Shown here piece after piece: positions 10,258 through 23,016 of a DNA stretch of 64,000 nucleotides (positions within the stretch are counted from its first letter, which is position 1; each line of letters begins with the position of its first letter). The notes under the pieces were generated by a model. The model saw nothing but the letters and a program-made list of their open reading frames with translations, ran no database searches and was not told where the DNA came from. Origin of the DNA: Paracentrotus lividus (lineage: Eukaryota; Echinodermata; Echinoidea; Camarodonta; Echinidae); assembly GCA_940671915.1 (NCBI GenBank), contig CALNVZ010003434.1, positions 21,772,526 to 21,836,525 on the forward strand. Reading direction: 5' to 3'. The position numbers were made by a program, and so were the translations under genes.

Positions 10258-11537
10258 GGGGGGCGTTTCACGAAACCGTCATAAGTCTAACTTCTTGACT
10301 AAATCGGAGATACTTAGTAGTGAACAACTTGTCCATAGGCGGGTTCCACAAAGCCCTCTCTGCCAAGATCGAGGACAACAAGCTGACTAAATACTTATGA
10401 CGGCTCCGACCCTGTCATATCTTTTGGAGAGCGCTGATACGTCAATCAAACGCAATTTATGGCAAGCGATCGGTTTGGGCGAATTGTATTTGCCGCGACA
10501 ATCTTGATTTTCTCATTTTTGTTCATACAAAATGCGACAACCTCAGGATTTAGGTCTAATATGCAGAAAATAAATGGTTGTTAACGATCGAGTGCTTTTT
10601 ATATCCAATAAAGAAATAATTTAGTAAATATATCCAATCAAGAAATAAAATTGAGTAAATTGCAAAAATATCATTTTGCCTACCATAAAGCTACAAAAAG
10701 AGACCCGTAGAGACTACGTTGGTAGTAAAAATCGATCTATAGTCCCAAAATATTTTCAATAAGTACTATTGAATATATATTTTTTTTGAATTACAATGCA
10801 CTTTTGATTTCTTTTTGTCAGCAAACAGAAAATTTAGATAAAACCTCAATTTAGCTCCATTTTCAGCTGACATAATTTTACATAGTCTGATTTACGAAAC
10901 TATCAAATTAGCGCATCCGGGGGTACCCATCTCATGTTCTGACGTGGTCTTATTAATATTATGATTGACACCTTCTAAATATATGCAGTAAGGAGCAGTG
11001 TGCGTTTTAATACGCATTATTGAAATTTTACATAATTTTATAAGTTTTCATACTGTTATTAACCGATTTCATCACTTTTATTTTTGATAATATTGATTTT
11101 TTTCTAAAACATAATTTCGAAATATCAGCGGAACCGTGATTAAGGCTATTCCTCGATGACATCATCTCCGATAATATCGATATCACAAATTGTCTAACTT
11201 GGAAAAGCTTCGTGTAACCGACTTAGTAATGCTACAGTCACACAGACACTTACGTTGAGTTACGTCCGGTTGCGTCCAAAAATTGTTTTCTTTTCTGCGG
11301 ATCCCCACGGATGTCTACCCGTCATAGTCAGCAGTGGAAATATTGATAATTTCGTTCATCCAGTAAAACAAAGAAATACATGAGAAATGATAGAATAGAA
11401 GATGAAATAAGATTTAAACAACACAAACGTATCTATACGTAAGTGTCTGTGTGACTGTAGCATTAGATTGGAGCTAACTACGTGGTTGGCGGATAAAGAT
11501 ATGACTAACTTGTCCATGGTTTCGTGAAACGCCCCCC
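10258..11537. mobile_element. TIR DNA transposon family A, copy 2 (reverse orientation, with nested MITE)
   Basis: Ends are ggggggcgtttcacgaaac at 10258-10276 and its complement at 11519-11537. The body is the reverse complement of 3493-4524 with substitutions and small indels. It is longer only because a 235-bp element is inserted at 11229-11463. Without that insertion and its TA duplication the length is 1043 bp, against 1032 for copy 1. No transposase ORF is present. Confidence 0.8.
11227..11465. mobile_element. TA-flanked MITE nested in transposon copy 2
   Basis: A 235-bp insertion (11229-11463) has perfect 27-bp inverted ends starting atgctacagtcacac. It is flanked by TA at 11227-11228 and 11464-11465. 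Copy 1 of the host element reads cttagtaagattgg across this point, which serves as the empty site with one base difference. TA duplication and short length fit a Tc1/mariner-derived MITE. Confidence 0.8.
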
Positions 11538-11579
11538 AAATGAGGCTTCCGAGGCTTTCAATCGTAAGTCTTTGTGTTA

Positions 11580-12400
11580 GCCTACACCCCACAGGACGGG
11601 TACCTAAAAATTCAATGCCCTGTAGCACTCAAGCAGCTCAGTGCTTTTAAACAACATGGCAGGAGAGTTCTTCCCAACAACTGTTGGTGTAAGGCAGGGG
11701 TGCCTCCTTTCCCTGTTCTTTCAATCTCTTTCTGGAGCAAATTATGTTGGACACCCTCGAGGATAGGCAGACTCTATATCCATTGGTGGAAGGCCTGTCT
11801 GCAATCTTCGGTTTGCAGATGACATTGACTTGATGGGGCAGTAGCAAGGAGGATTTGCAAGATCTCACCACCAGACTTGACTCGAGAGCCAGGGCTATGG
11901 CATGGAAGTCAGCACAGAAAATCGAAGGTCATGGTAAACAGCACGAAAACATTAATGTCAACATCACCATGAATGGTGAATCCTTGCAAGAAGTTACCAG
12001 CTTCAAATACCTAGGAGCAACACTATCGAAGATGGCACCTGCACAGCAGGAGATTCGTATCAGGATTGCTACAGCCACTGCAGCTATGGCAAGACTATCC
12101 AGGATCTGGAAGAGTAATATCAATTTTACATCAAATTCAAGCTGTACAAGCCCTTGTTGTCTCCATCTTTCTTATGGTTGTGAGGCATGGACACTTCAGA
12201 AGGAGACCGAACGAAGAATACAGAAGCTTTTGAAACTAAATGCTTTGAGGAAGCTACTTGGCATCCTACAAGAGAGCACAAACCAATGATATGTATAACC
12301 ACAGTCAGAAACCTAGTGGCCCCAGCAACCTCTACTCGCACCGTTAAAACGACGTAGCTAGCATGGTTTGGTCACCTCACCCGGCCCGACACAACAGCCT
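11580..12400 (+). pseudogene. LINE reverse-transcriptase ORF remnant, 5' part
   Basis: This is the C-terminal half of a non-LTR retrotransposon RT. Recognisable blocks, in shifting frames, are TTVGVRQGCLLS (about 11676-11712), ISIGGRPVCNLRFADDIDLM with the FADD catalytic box (about 11778-11835), MNGESLQEVTSFKYLGATLS, RLSRIWKSNINF and LYGCEAWTL-like sequence. The end near 12361-12375 reads as the WFGHLTR-type motif. Frameshifts and stops (for example after about 11768) make it dead. The upstream part is missing; the fragment begins just after transposon copy 2. The reading frame continues at 14516 after a 2.1-kb insertion. The style matches RTE-like LINEs of marine animals, but clade assignment is by eye only. 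Confidence 0.8.
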
Positions 12401-12409
12401 GTCAAAAAA

Positions 12410-12755
12410 CCGTTAAGGACATTCCCCCGGAGGACAACTCCCCGGGGACACTCCCGGAGGACAGCTCCCCCGAGGACAACTCCCCGGAGGACAACCCCCG
12501 GAGGACAACTCCTCCGCAGACTCTCCCCCGGAGGACAGGTCCACCAAGGACAACTCCCCCGAGGACATTCCCCGATGAAAACCCCCGGAGGACAAGTCCA
12601 CAGAGGAACATATCCCCCGGAGTAAAACTCCCCGGAGGACAATCCCCCGGAGGACAACTCCCCTGGAGGACAACTCCCCCGGAGGACGACTCCCCCGGAG
12701 GACAACTCCCCCGCAGCACAACTACCCCGGAGGACAACTCAACCATTCCGGATAA
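12410..12755 (+). repeat. 16-bp tandem array, left arm of the foldback element
   Basis: About 20 degenerate units of ggaggacaactccccc, with variants such as ggacattccccc and ggacaggtccac. Unit length varies by a base or two, which keeps all six frames partly open and yields spurious Pro/Gly/Arg-rich ORFs. Confidence 0.85.
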
Positions 12756-12793
12756 CAGATCCACATGCACTCATTAATTTTTGCTCAATTTGC

Positions 12794-12826
<33 letters not shown>

Positions 12827-14212
12827 GAAATAGCCATTCATGGGAATACAAAATCTTTGGCAATTTTTTTTTTTCCGGCGAAGGGTGTTAAAGTTTGGCA
12901 GCTGTAGAGGCGTACTGCTATTGGAACCGAATTTTATCGTCAAAAGAGAGAGAGATATATATATCTACTTCAGCCTAAATCACCATAGGAAGATGATCTG
13001 ATTAGATTTGAGAGTATATAGGTCAATGGTCAGGCTCGTAACTAGGATTTTTGCGGGGGTTCGAAATATGAAAAAAATGAACCTTTTGAAGGGATGATTC
13101 TTGAGCGCAAAGCGCAAGCCGAAATTTTTGACTAAAAATGACCCGAAGCAGTATATTTTTTACTTTTATGGTTCTATTTTTGTTGTTTTTATTCTTTTAC
13201 AAATGGTGACGATCATCTTTCTTTTAGCCCCCCCCCCCCGCAAAAAAAAAGAAAAAAAAAGAAAAAAAAGAAAAAAAAAAGAAAAGGATTTTCAAGCGCG
13301 AATCGTCAAGTGGAAAATTTTATATCACACCTCTTTAATTATACAAAAATACATGTACATAATTTGATACAAGGGTTTTGTTTTGTTTTGCTTTGGCTTG
13401 TTTCAGCAAATGTTTTAGAATTATAAATAATTTCATCGGATATGTTGACGGAAATACTGAAAAATTGGTTGATATACCGAGATGTTTTAATTGTCATCTA
13501 TAAAACTTCTGGAGATATTTTCATACCAACACTAGTTGCAATAACACCCTCTTATGATAGCGATGACACGGCATGAATGCAAAGCTGTGCAGTGCATACT
13601 TATGAACACACCCATTCAGATATTGTCTGTAAAATCTTAAACCCAATGACATAGATTGTATTACATTATTCCTTGAAAAAATGACAAACAAGTGATGAAT
13701 GTTGGAATTGAGTTTTGTGAATTTATTTTTGATAAAGATAAATAAAATTGTGTTCTCGTTTAAACTTTTGCGCCCATTCTAATTTGTTTAGGGTGTGATT
13801 ATTATTAATAAGCTTAATTATCGTGGCTCACCCCCCCCCCCCCTTACTGAAGACGACACTAGAGATTGTAGGCAACTCGCCTGTTCTTTTACTCCTGTAC
13901 CTTCATATTTCCCCATTTAGCATCCTTTTTTTTCGACATTTCTTTTATTTCTTGCATTTTCATTAATTTCCTTTTCTAAGGGTCACTTTCGTTGGGTACC
14001 TCTGAATTCTGCCAAACCTAACAACCTTTTGAGGAAAGAGTAGCCATTCATATATAATTGGAAGGGTGGTTCCAATGGATGATTAACAATTAAACAACCA
14101 TTACATCCTCGCTTGTCATTGAAGGGTACTCCATGCGAAAAGTAATGTAATAATTGTAACAGAAAGAAAACCCAAGGGTTGGCATAAAATCAATAGTTAT
14201 AAAGAAATTAAA

Positions 14213-14510
14213 GTGAGGGGAGATGTCATCCGGGGAGTTGTCCTGGGGGGGGGGGGACCTATCCTCCGGGGAGATGTCCTCCGGGGGAGTTGTCTGCGGG
14301 GGAGTTGTCCAGGGGAAGTTGTCCTCCGTGGGAGTTGTCCCTGGGTTGAACTGTCCTCCGGGGGACTCGTCCTTGGGGGGACCTGTCTCCGGGGGGATGT
14401 CCTGCGGGGGACCTGTCCTACGGGGAGCTGTCCTACGGGGGGTTGTCCTCCGGGGGAGCTGTCCTCCGGAGTTGTCCCGGGGAGTTGTCCTCCGGGGGAG
14501 ATGTCCTAGA
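14213..14510 (-). repeat. 16-bp tandem array, right arm of the foldback element
   Basis: Reverse-orientation units (gggggagttgtcctcc and variants gggggagatgtcctcc, gggggacctgtcctac). Its reverse complement matches the left array, so the two arms can pair. Confidence 0.85.
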
Positions 14511-14515
14511 ACCGT

Positions 14516-14721
14516 CAAAAACCTTCTACAAGGCACAGTTGAAGGTGGACGCAGAAGAGACGTCAAAGGACAAGCGTGATGGAAAATGTAAAGACATGGA
14601 CAGATATGACATGCAAGAACTGCTGTCGACTACAACTGACAGGAAGGCATGGAGGAAAAAATGTGCTTCTTCGGCTCTCAAATCCCCCCAACGACTCCGG
14701 AAGAGTCAAGGGATTGAGTGA
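14516..14721 (+). pseudogene. LINE reverse-transcriptase ORF remnant, 3' end
   Basis: Continuation of the ORF broken at 12400. It reads an LQGTVEGGRRR-like block with frameshifts, then an intact C-terminus in one frame: MQELLSTTTDRKAWRKK (from 14610), CASSALKSPQRL and a stop at 14719-14721. This terminus is the usual C-terminal end of the same LINE family, so both halves belong to one former insertion. A short gagt repeat follows the stop (14717-14733). Confidence 0.8.
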
Positions 14722-15643
14722 GTGAGTGAGTGTAGAGACATGTCTGAGATGGAGTGGTTGGGAAAGTTGAAATGGTTACAACTGGGGTGTCAATTTTGGT
14801 GTGGTGACAGTGAATCTGTTTTTAAATAACAATAGTTACTATCTACTTTAGATATCCCATCATGCTTCACCTGACACCTGACCTGAATGTTTTATTATAC
14901 ACAACATTGTAGGGCCTTCTCTATAACCATAGAATTAATTAAATAAGACTACATTACTGTCTCTACTTTTAATTTAAAAAAAAAGAAGCAAAGCGCATAC
15001 AGTATTACACGTAGCCATCGTCGTTTGAATTATTCCTTGTTTTTATAAAATGTATGGAGACGCAGTGTTTGTGTTTTTTTTTTTTTTTTTTTTTTTTTGG
15101 TGGGGTTGTTGTTTTTGTTTTTGTTTTTTTTTTTTTTTTGGGGGGGGGGGCGGGGTTGTTTGTTTTATTTGTTTGTTTGGGGGCAATACCTTTCCAACAG
15201 TCAAAACCCCTAGAAATTCATAGGGAATCGCCGAAATTGACATACGGGGAGTGCAGGTGGTTTATATCCACTTGGTCTTAAAACAGTTGGTCCAATAATT
15301 GTCTGTAGGGCCTATGTCTAATACCGCATCGGCTAACCCCATTTACTTTCTTTTTACGAATTTGTCTTATCTTTCCTTGGTCTATCAATTCTAGCCTACT
15401 CTATGTAAAATGTAAAGTTAACGTATATTTGTGCAGTATTAAATCGTAACTAAAGAAGGCGCGTCCATTATTGACGACCGCTGAGCGGCGCAGAAATTTA
15501 TACAACTGGCTGCAATAATCAATTAGCTCACAAAAAACTCGCGTAAGAAGACTTCCCTGCAGTGAAATGGTATTGTCCGTTCGTTTGAGCAAACTACTCT
15601 TGGAGATGAAAGAAATTTATGAACTTTTATCATCACCATGATG
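14722..15643. other. Non-coding stretch with T/G homopolymer block
   Basis: No exon is recognisable. 15070-15185 is almost entirely T and G runs. The remainder is unremarkable AT-rich sequence. Confidence 0.5.
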
Positions 15644-15783
15644 CAGGCGCGGATCCAAGAAAATCGAATTAAATGCATTTCTCGGGCCCAATAATGTCTG
15701 GGGACAAAAGCGACTCTATTATGTTTACGCATGGGCTCGGTACTTTCATTGTATGACGTTGGTCTGCGTCCGCTACTGTGATG
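15639..15783. mobile_element. Short MITE (135 bp), copy 1, 5-bp target duplication
   Basis: The element spans 15644-15778, starts caggcgcggatcca and ends gtccgctactg. It is flanked by tgatg on both sides (15639-15643, 15779-15783). The same element lies reversed at 42063-42195, and a diverged third copy lies at about 19795-19887. Confidence 0.75.
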
Positions 15784-15894
15784 GTCTTAGTTCTCCAGAC
15801 CAGATGGAGGAAATACACATTCGGGCAAGCTTATAACATGATTGTGCTGAAGTTGTAATCAGAATATGTAATTCACATAGGGTGATGCTCAAAA

Positions 15895-17760
15895 CAATGA
15901 CTAAAAATTTTGAACTTGTCACATCTGGCGAAGACGCCGTTCACATCAATTTCTATGCGATATGCATGTGATAAGCGTAAATATTGACTATAGTCGAGGA
16001 AAGAGTCTCTTATGATTATGTTCAAAGTGACAGGACTTTGTTTAATCAATCAAAATGAATGTACCATCTCCGGAAAGCTGAGAATTCAAGCTTTTATAGG
16101 TTTTCCCGGTCACTTTCATACAAATATCATTTGAATCTATTTTAAGATCATTCAATTTCACTACAGTAGTGATCGTTTTGGCCAACCTCCATTTAAACTT
16201 ACATAAAGTTCGTTCAATTCATTTATTTAAGCAATGATCTTTTTAAATGTGCCAAGTCGATATCAAAAAGTAGCATAAGCGTTCAAAGAAGTTTCATTCA
16301 ATTTCATTTTTGCTTCGTTCGAGATTTGAATCCTCGTAAAGCATTCTTCAAATCAATCATCTATAATTATGTTTAGACAAAGAACATTCAGCTTTAGAAT
16401 TGGGAATGTTTTATTTTTCTTTTCGCTCGATCGAATTAATTATCCGTGCAATACATTTAGAAAAAGAGTCGTTCACATTGAAACTTCATGCATAGATTAT
16501 AAGAAATAGGCCTATGCATTCAAATTCAAATGGGAATGGCCTTGGACTTTCTTAGGTCATTCAAATTCATTATAAGGCAAGCATGTTTAAAATAAGTGCA
16601 TTCTATTTAAGATTCATAGTCAAGTAGGCATGGCATTATAGGTTATGAATATGAAATAGTGGATGCAAAAACAAACAAAAAAGAACACTGGACACACACA
16701 TAATAATTCATTATTAATAGTAATACCAAAACTGTATGTTCCCCTATTAAAAATCAAGACTTGATTTTCACATGGACCTATTATTTGAAAGAAAAGGCCT
16801 AAGAAAATGCCCGTATATGCCCCCATAATGTAAAAGACAAATAAACATTATATCTGTAATGTACCAACTAAACCTTCTTTTTTTTGGGGGGGGGGGTGTT
16901 TTACGTTGGGCGCTCCGCAAAATACCAGATTTTATGCACTTTTTTCTCAATTATGGGCTCGGGTGAGGTGGGGGGGGGGGTTCCGAGCTCGTCAGGCTCT
17001 TTTGAATCTCCCTCAATGGAACCGCGGATTGTTATAATGTCAGATAAAATCATAGTTTAAAACATGATTTAAAAGATAAGCCTAAATAATTATATGGCAC
17101 ACCAATGTTATTAAAATCTTGTATAATACGAAATTATATAGAGAATCACAGGGAAACACCAAAACATAAACGGAATTTTAAATTGAATGGAAGTGTCTTA
17201 AAATTGAGTTCCTCAAAATGAAATTGATTGCCCGAACAGGCTAGTTGGGCTCCTAAAAAAAGATGCCTCGTTAATTTGAATTAACATAATGCGAAATTGT
17301 ACATACATCAATGAACTTGTATGCACGTTTAAAGATCTTACTTGCTGTATAAATAAAATTAAGTACGGGGAAAATAAAATTGAATGCAATACATGAAAAT
17401 GGTTTTGCCCCAATTATGAAATTGAATGCTCTTAAAATAAAGCTTCATGACTATGAATGTACTTGATTCCCCGTATTTCAAAATTAAAATGCCGATATCA
17501 ATCGGAAAAAGGTATCGCTTGAATTTGAATGAACCTTCTATAGGTTTGAATGACAAACCTTTGAAATTGGGCGGGAAAACCTATTATTGCCATGCCAACA
17601 ATCAAAACTATGCAGCGCAATAGCTATTTTGAGAGCAAAATATACCATATCATATGCACAGGAATTTGATCTGACAAGGCTTTCGATTTAAAAAAGTGAC
17701 AGGACTTTTTTTTTTCCTTTGCAATACGTTATTACTATTTTTGAAAAATTCAGACTCTTA
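15895..17760. repeat. Diffuse inverted array of 'attcaa(a/t)t' words
   Basis: On the left (about 16060-16610) the words cattcaatttcat, cgttcaattcattt and cattcaaattca recur every 40-100 bp. On the right (about 17175-17570) the same words recur reversed (aattgaatg, gaatttgaatg, gaaattgattg). ggttttcccg occurs on the left, with its complement on the right. The arrangement suggests an old foldback-type element of about 1.5-1.9 kb. No ORF, defined ends or target duplication were found. Confidence 0.4.
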
Positions 17761-20500
17761 GCGTACCTCATCAGAGCGAACTTTCTTTGAAAAGGTAGCT
17801 GCTCGCCACAATAAAGAAAATAAAGTGAAAAACCGTGCAAAAAAAAAGTCTATATGGGCACGTTCGCTTATTGATATGACTAGGTATAATTCTCACTTTA
17901 CAAATTTCGTTGAACTCGCCCAATATTGTGGCCACGCTGCCCAATATTTAATATTGAGCAGCAAAAGGGGGAATCCCCAAAGTTGAAAGTGAGATAAGAG
18001 AGATTAATATCTAGTTTTGTTTTTGAGGAGACCAAATAATTTTTTAGGGTGTCGGGGCGGGTTTTTTTTTTTTTTTTGGGGGGGGGGGGCAATTTTTTAT
18101 TTTTTTTGGGGGGGGGGGTTCAGAATCCTAAAAATATCTATTTTGGGGCCATTTCTTTTATATATATATATATATATAATATATATATATATATTATATA
18201 TATATATATAATATATATATATAATATATTATTATTTACAGAATAAACAATTTAGGGGGCCATTTTGGGGGCCCTTTTTTTTGGGGGGGGGCTTCTTTGA
18301 GGAGGGTGGATTTTTTTTTGGGGGCCCAATTTTTCTCCTCGAATTAAGAAATTGGGGGGGCATTTTCTGGGAGCTGGGATTTTTTGGGGGGGGCATTTTA
18401 TTTTTTGGTGGTGCCATTTTAAAAATGTTATTAATATTTTTTTATTTCAGAATTGTAAATATATAGAATTGTAATTCAGAAAAAAAATATGGGGGTGGGG
18501 GTTTAGAATCCTAAATGAATACAAAATTAAGATTTAAAAATGGAGGGGGGCTGATATATACGTGTATCCTCTGTATAGATAATAATGATAATATTAGATG
18601 TCCTATTTTCGGTCAATACAAGGATATATTGAACTCGCTTTTCAAAATATTGGAATTGTCTTCGACTCGTCCAATATTCCTTGTATCAACCTCAAGGCCA
18701 TCCAATATTCTATAAATATGTTACCTAATAATTATGATACAAGTTATTTACTAAGTGGTGTGAGATTAATTGGACATTAGGCCTACACGAAATGGGCATT
18801 AGACAAAACGGGAATTTAAATAGTTCAAGAGATAATAAGTAGACCATGATTAGACGAACCGATTGTACACATGTTGTAGACAAAATGGAATTAGACCATA
18901 CCAAACGGAAAGTAGACCAAGTGAAAATGGGTAGGACCTAATGCTTATCTGACAGGAGAACGAATTAGCTCATTAAAACTCAAGTTTAATTCTTTTTAGC
19001 TAATGCAAAAATGCCCTCTTGTGGTGATATTGTAAAAGGGCCTCCATTTGGCAAACTATGAATCAACAACGACTGAATCATAAAACACATTTGCATGTGT
19101 CTCTATCATCAAACTGTGATTGTAGAGAGTTAAAATGATGTATGCAAATTTTGTTCATGTTTCTATGTATGTCTTTATTTAACTGCAAGTAGCGCCCAAT
19201 GATGACCTTCAGAAATTTTTAGTTGTACAAAATTGAGTCACTCTCTCCTTATGTTGAATATGAATATGATCTCTCAAATAATGATAATAATAAATCATTG
19301 TGCCTCCCTCTTGGGTCTGTGAACGATCAAAATAAAAACATTTAAAAAAAAAGGGGGGAATGTGTTCTACGGACACCCCCCCCCCCCCCCCACGATTTTC
19401 TCCTTCCTGTGTTTGCATGTTATACCATAGGCCTACACGGTCACAACCTGCCGTGAGTGTTTTACAATCCCTCATTCAGCCTGCAGCGGCAGACGGTTGC
19501 CTACTCTTAGTCTGCGAGCACAGACTCAATTCTGACACTTGAGTAAATTATTGTAGAGACTAGACTCCAAGTCAATGTTTGTGTCACCTTGGTGAGGGCA
19601 GCAAAACTATCTAGTATCACTTTAGACTTTGTATAATGCACGAAGAGAAGAGACGAAGAGACCTTGGAGAAAAGAGAAACCAAGGGTTTGTGCCCGCAAA
19701 CTAGTCAAGTCTTGTAATTCGTTGTATTTTGACATGCCCTATCAGACTATGGCCACATTTACTTCAGATCCAGCCTGACGTCAAACAATTCAAAGTCTCG
19801 GTCCATGCCCAAACATAATAGAGCCACTATTGTCCCCAGAAAATTGGGCCTGCACAATTTTGTCGGGAATCATAAATCCGCGCCTGTACTACTAATTCTA
19901 TATAATTATATACAAAATTCCTTTTGTATAGGCCTATGTATCTGAAAAACCCAAAACATGACCCTCTACTGAGCAACGATCTCAGATGCAGAGATCGACT
20001 TAAACCTTGTGAAATGATCATGTGATTTTCTAAAGAAAGATGAAAATATAAGAAAAAACGAAGCAAAGAGTAGGCCTACAGTGGACGCACTTCTGATTGT
20101 GACCACTGCATTAGTTTTTGTTCCATCCCTGCCTCCATAATTTATAGCTGCGATAGACTGGACCGGACGGAGACCTGGAGTCTCTACCGTTGCGTAGAAA
20201 TTCATTATAATATTCATGCTTCAAAAATGCGCATATGATTTAATCCGCAGAGGTCATGGGCACAGCAACAAAAGACTTTTCTTTGGACATGTGGCGAAAT
20301 ATGAATGGACTTGGATGGAAATGGCCATAGTCTGTATCGTTCTACAGAAATGCGTTGGTCATCGGTGCTATAGCTGACCATGAGTGTGAGAAAATTATGC
20401 GCAAGTCTCCAGTGTCCTACCAATTTTTACAACTTTTCTTTTCTTTTCTGTGTATCTTTGTTCTCTTTCAATTCTACCTCCCTCCCCCCCCCCCCCCCTC

Positions 20501-20531
<31 letters not shown>

Positions 20532-22374
20532 GCTTCTTTTTTAATAGTCTCACTTTCCAGCCAATTTTATCCACATCCTAGCTATTTCTGGTTGTCACAA
20601 CTTTTATCTTGTCTCTTCACATACGCCTACAGTCATATTTAGTTGGGTTTTTTTTTTATTCCCTGACCACTTTTGACCAAATTTGTCATATTTTATAACA
20701 TAATCATTTTTTTCTTTAATTTTTGCTATTAACAAAAAACTATACATGCAATTTACCCACCCTCATAAAAACAAATAAAATGTCCAAATGACCATACCAG
20801 CAACCTGTCAATAATAAATGAGGGTTATGATAATATCCGGGCTATATATTATTATTAATTGTAGTAATATTTATTCTTGTTTATAATTTCCCACCCCCCC
20901 CCCCCCCCCTCCTAAGAAAAGTAAAGAAATACATAAATAAAAGTACATATCGGCCGTTATCATGTTTATCCGAAACTTATCAATTTTTAGAATAAATCTA
21001 AACCCTGGAAAGGGCACCCGACTCCTGTTTGCAAATAACATGATGTTCACAATAATAATTGTGTTGGGTTTCATTCTGTAGTAAAATATGAAACTCTCCG
21101 CTTTGAGGACTTGGCTGCTATGTCAATCAAAAGTGAATGAAGGCAGAAAATGATCCATCAATGTACATGATTTTTTTTTACTTCGATTATTCTCTTTATT
21201 GTTGTTATTTGTTTTTTGTTTTTTGAAGAAAAAAAAATAATGATTGAGTGCCCCACTCTGAATGAAATGATTTGCTCCGTTCCAAATTCATACACTAATC
21301 GAATAAAGAACTTCAACTCTGGACTTAACACACTATACTCCACCAATAAGACCATAACCCTAAACCATAACATAAAACCCTATTGGAAACATATAACCCA
21401 CCTTACCCCCACATCTTAATTTTAAACGAAATAAAGTCCGGAGCAATTGCCAAAGCAATGACATGACAAATGTCGTGTCATCGTTGAAATCCCCTTTTAT
21501 TTGTGTACTGTTGTTCTTGTAGTTTTGTTTTTTTTTTGTTTTTTGTTGTGCTTTTTTTTGAAATATTCATTTGGCTCATGTAATTCATCATTATCAGATT
21601 ATTTACTGTCCAATCATTCAGCAATGTCATCGATGATGTAGTCTTAGTGTGCAGCTTAGTTTTGTAAATTGAAAAAAAAATCCGATGTCGATGCGTCTAT
21701 TACCCTCCCCTCCTAATGTTTACCCTCAGAAATGTTGTCCTGTTCTTAGGTTTTCTGAGCCCTTATTGCGTACATGATCTGTTTGATGAGTAAGTGTATA
21801 TTTTAAATCACCAAAGCCAACATCTCTTCACTTCCGCCCTCCTCCCAACCCCCCCCCAAAAAAAAAAAAAAAAAAAAGGGAAAAAAAAAATGAAAAAAAA
21901 AAAGAAAAAGAAAAAATAAGAAAAAAAAAAGAAAGAAGAAAAAAAAAGGGTTTCTATAATTATTTTTGCATTCTTTTAAATATATAATCACTATAGGCCT
22001 ATTATTATGTTGTTCCCGATTCTTATTTCCAGAAAAAAAATAATAATTTAGCCCATATGAATGGTCTGATATGCAAATAAAATTTACCCATCTCCTTGAA
22101 AATCCATATACTTTGACCGTTTTTTCATCTAGATATCCGTACTCATATGGGTCTGAAAACACATTCTACGTACTTCAAGTGACCTCAAGTTACGTAATGG
22201 ATAGTGTAAGAGAACGGGGCATGCACCGTTATAATCATACCATGTATGCTACACACACAATGTGTGTAACCTGTACTTACTACGCATGAGTTCCCATCAT
22301 ACAGTGGGTGTATCTGAAAGATTGGCCGAAGCTTGACCATTGCTTTAGCACTGGTCATTTTTTACCACGAAGTG
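17761..22374. other. Gene-free, simple-repeat-rich region
   Basis: No coding exon is recognisable. 18058-18120 and 18270-18420 are T/G runs. 18160-18230 is (TA)n. 18770-18935 is a degenerate run of 'attagacaaaacgg'-like words. About 19795-19887 matches the short MITE that ends in ggatccgcgcctg. 20480-20532 is poly-C followed by (CT)n. 21850-21950 is A-rich. ORFs here are low-complexity translations. Confidence 0.5.
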
Positions 22375-23016
22375 ACCACTGTCCATTGGACAGTGCATTT
22401 GATACGTAGACGGAAACACGCAGATACGGATACATCTCACCATTTTATTTCAGGAATCGCCCGAATATTTCTTTCTGAACATTCAGTTGGAAAAGTATCT
22501 TTACTGGACATTAGCTCCAGACCAGAGGGAATTGTTTCTTTATTGACTTAGTTACATCACAGTTTGGATTACTTTGGCTCAAACTTGAAGATGAACTACT
22601 TTTTGAGACAGAATGTGATCTACTTTGGCTAGCGGATTATTGAGGTAAATACAACGAGCTCATATTGGTTTAGTAAAGATGTATGATGACCATTGTATGT
22701 CATTGTATGTGTGCTTTTCAAAAGCCGCATCATTATTTAGCCTTCGATTTTTGTTTCTTTTGGTATTACGTGGCAATTGCAATCTTGTTTGTTGGTCTTG
22801 TCCTATTTACATGTAAAGTTTGAATCATGATGTTCATTAATTATGTTTGTTTATTGTTAGATTTCGGTTTATACCATGCCACACAATTTTATCCAATATC
22901 TCCTTTTTAAGCAGCTCATTCTTTTCGATCGTAATTTGCCTAACGTAAATATATATATATAAGTCTTATAAATTCATATAATGATAGTACATGATTTGTA
23001 ATCGTTTTATACACTT

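Larger units (their letters stand above)
12401..14515. mobile_element. Foldback transposon with tandem-repeat termini (TU-like)
   Basis: A 2.1-kb insertion splits the LINE ORF. Its outermost bases are near inverted repeats: taaggacattcccccgg on the left, and the complement of taggacatctcccccgg on the right. Each terminus is an array of a 16-bp unit (consensus ggaggacaactccccc), in opposite orientation at the two ends (12410-12755 and 14213-14510). The middle (about 12760-14210) is AT-rich with homopolymers and no ORF. Flanks show an imperfect duplication around gtcaaaaacc on both sides. Drosophila FB and sea-urchin TU elements share this design. Calling it TU-like is inference from architecture, not from sequence comparison. 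Confidence 0.8.

Noticed and set aside
12358..12770. Several overlapping Pro/Gly/Arg-rich ORFs on both strands (also 14090-14579)
   Set aside because: They are translations of the 16-bp foldback array in different frames; the same arrays are open in all frames on both strands.
12410..14510. Repeat arrays resembling a CRISPR
   Set aside because: Units abut with no unique spacers, and the context is an animal foldback transposon.
20355..20642. 95-aa ORF with Pro/Ser/Leu run
   Set aside because: Driven by poly-C and (CT)n simple sequence.
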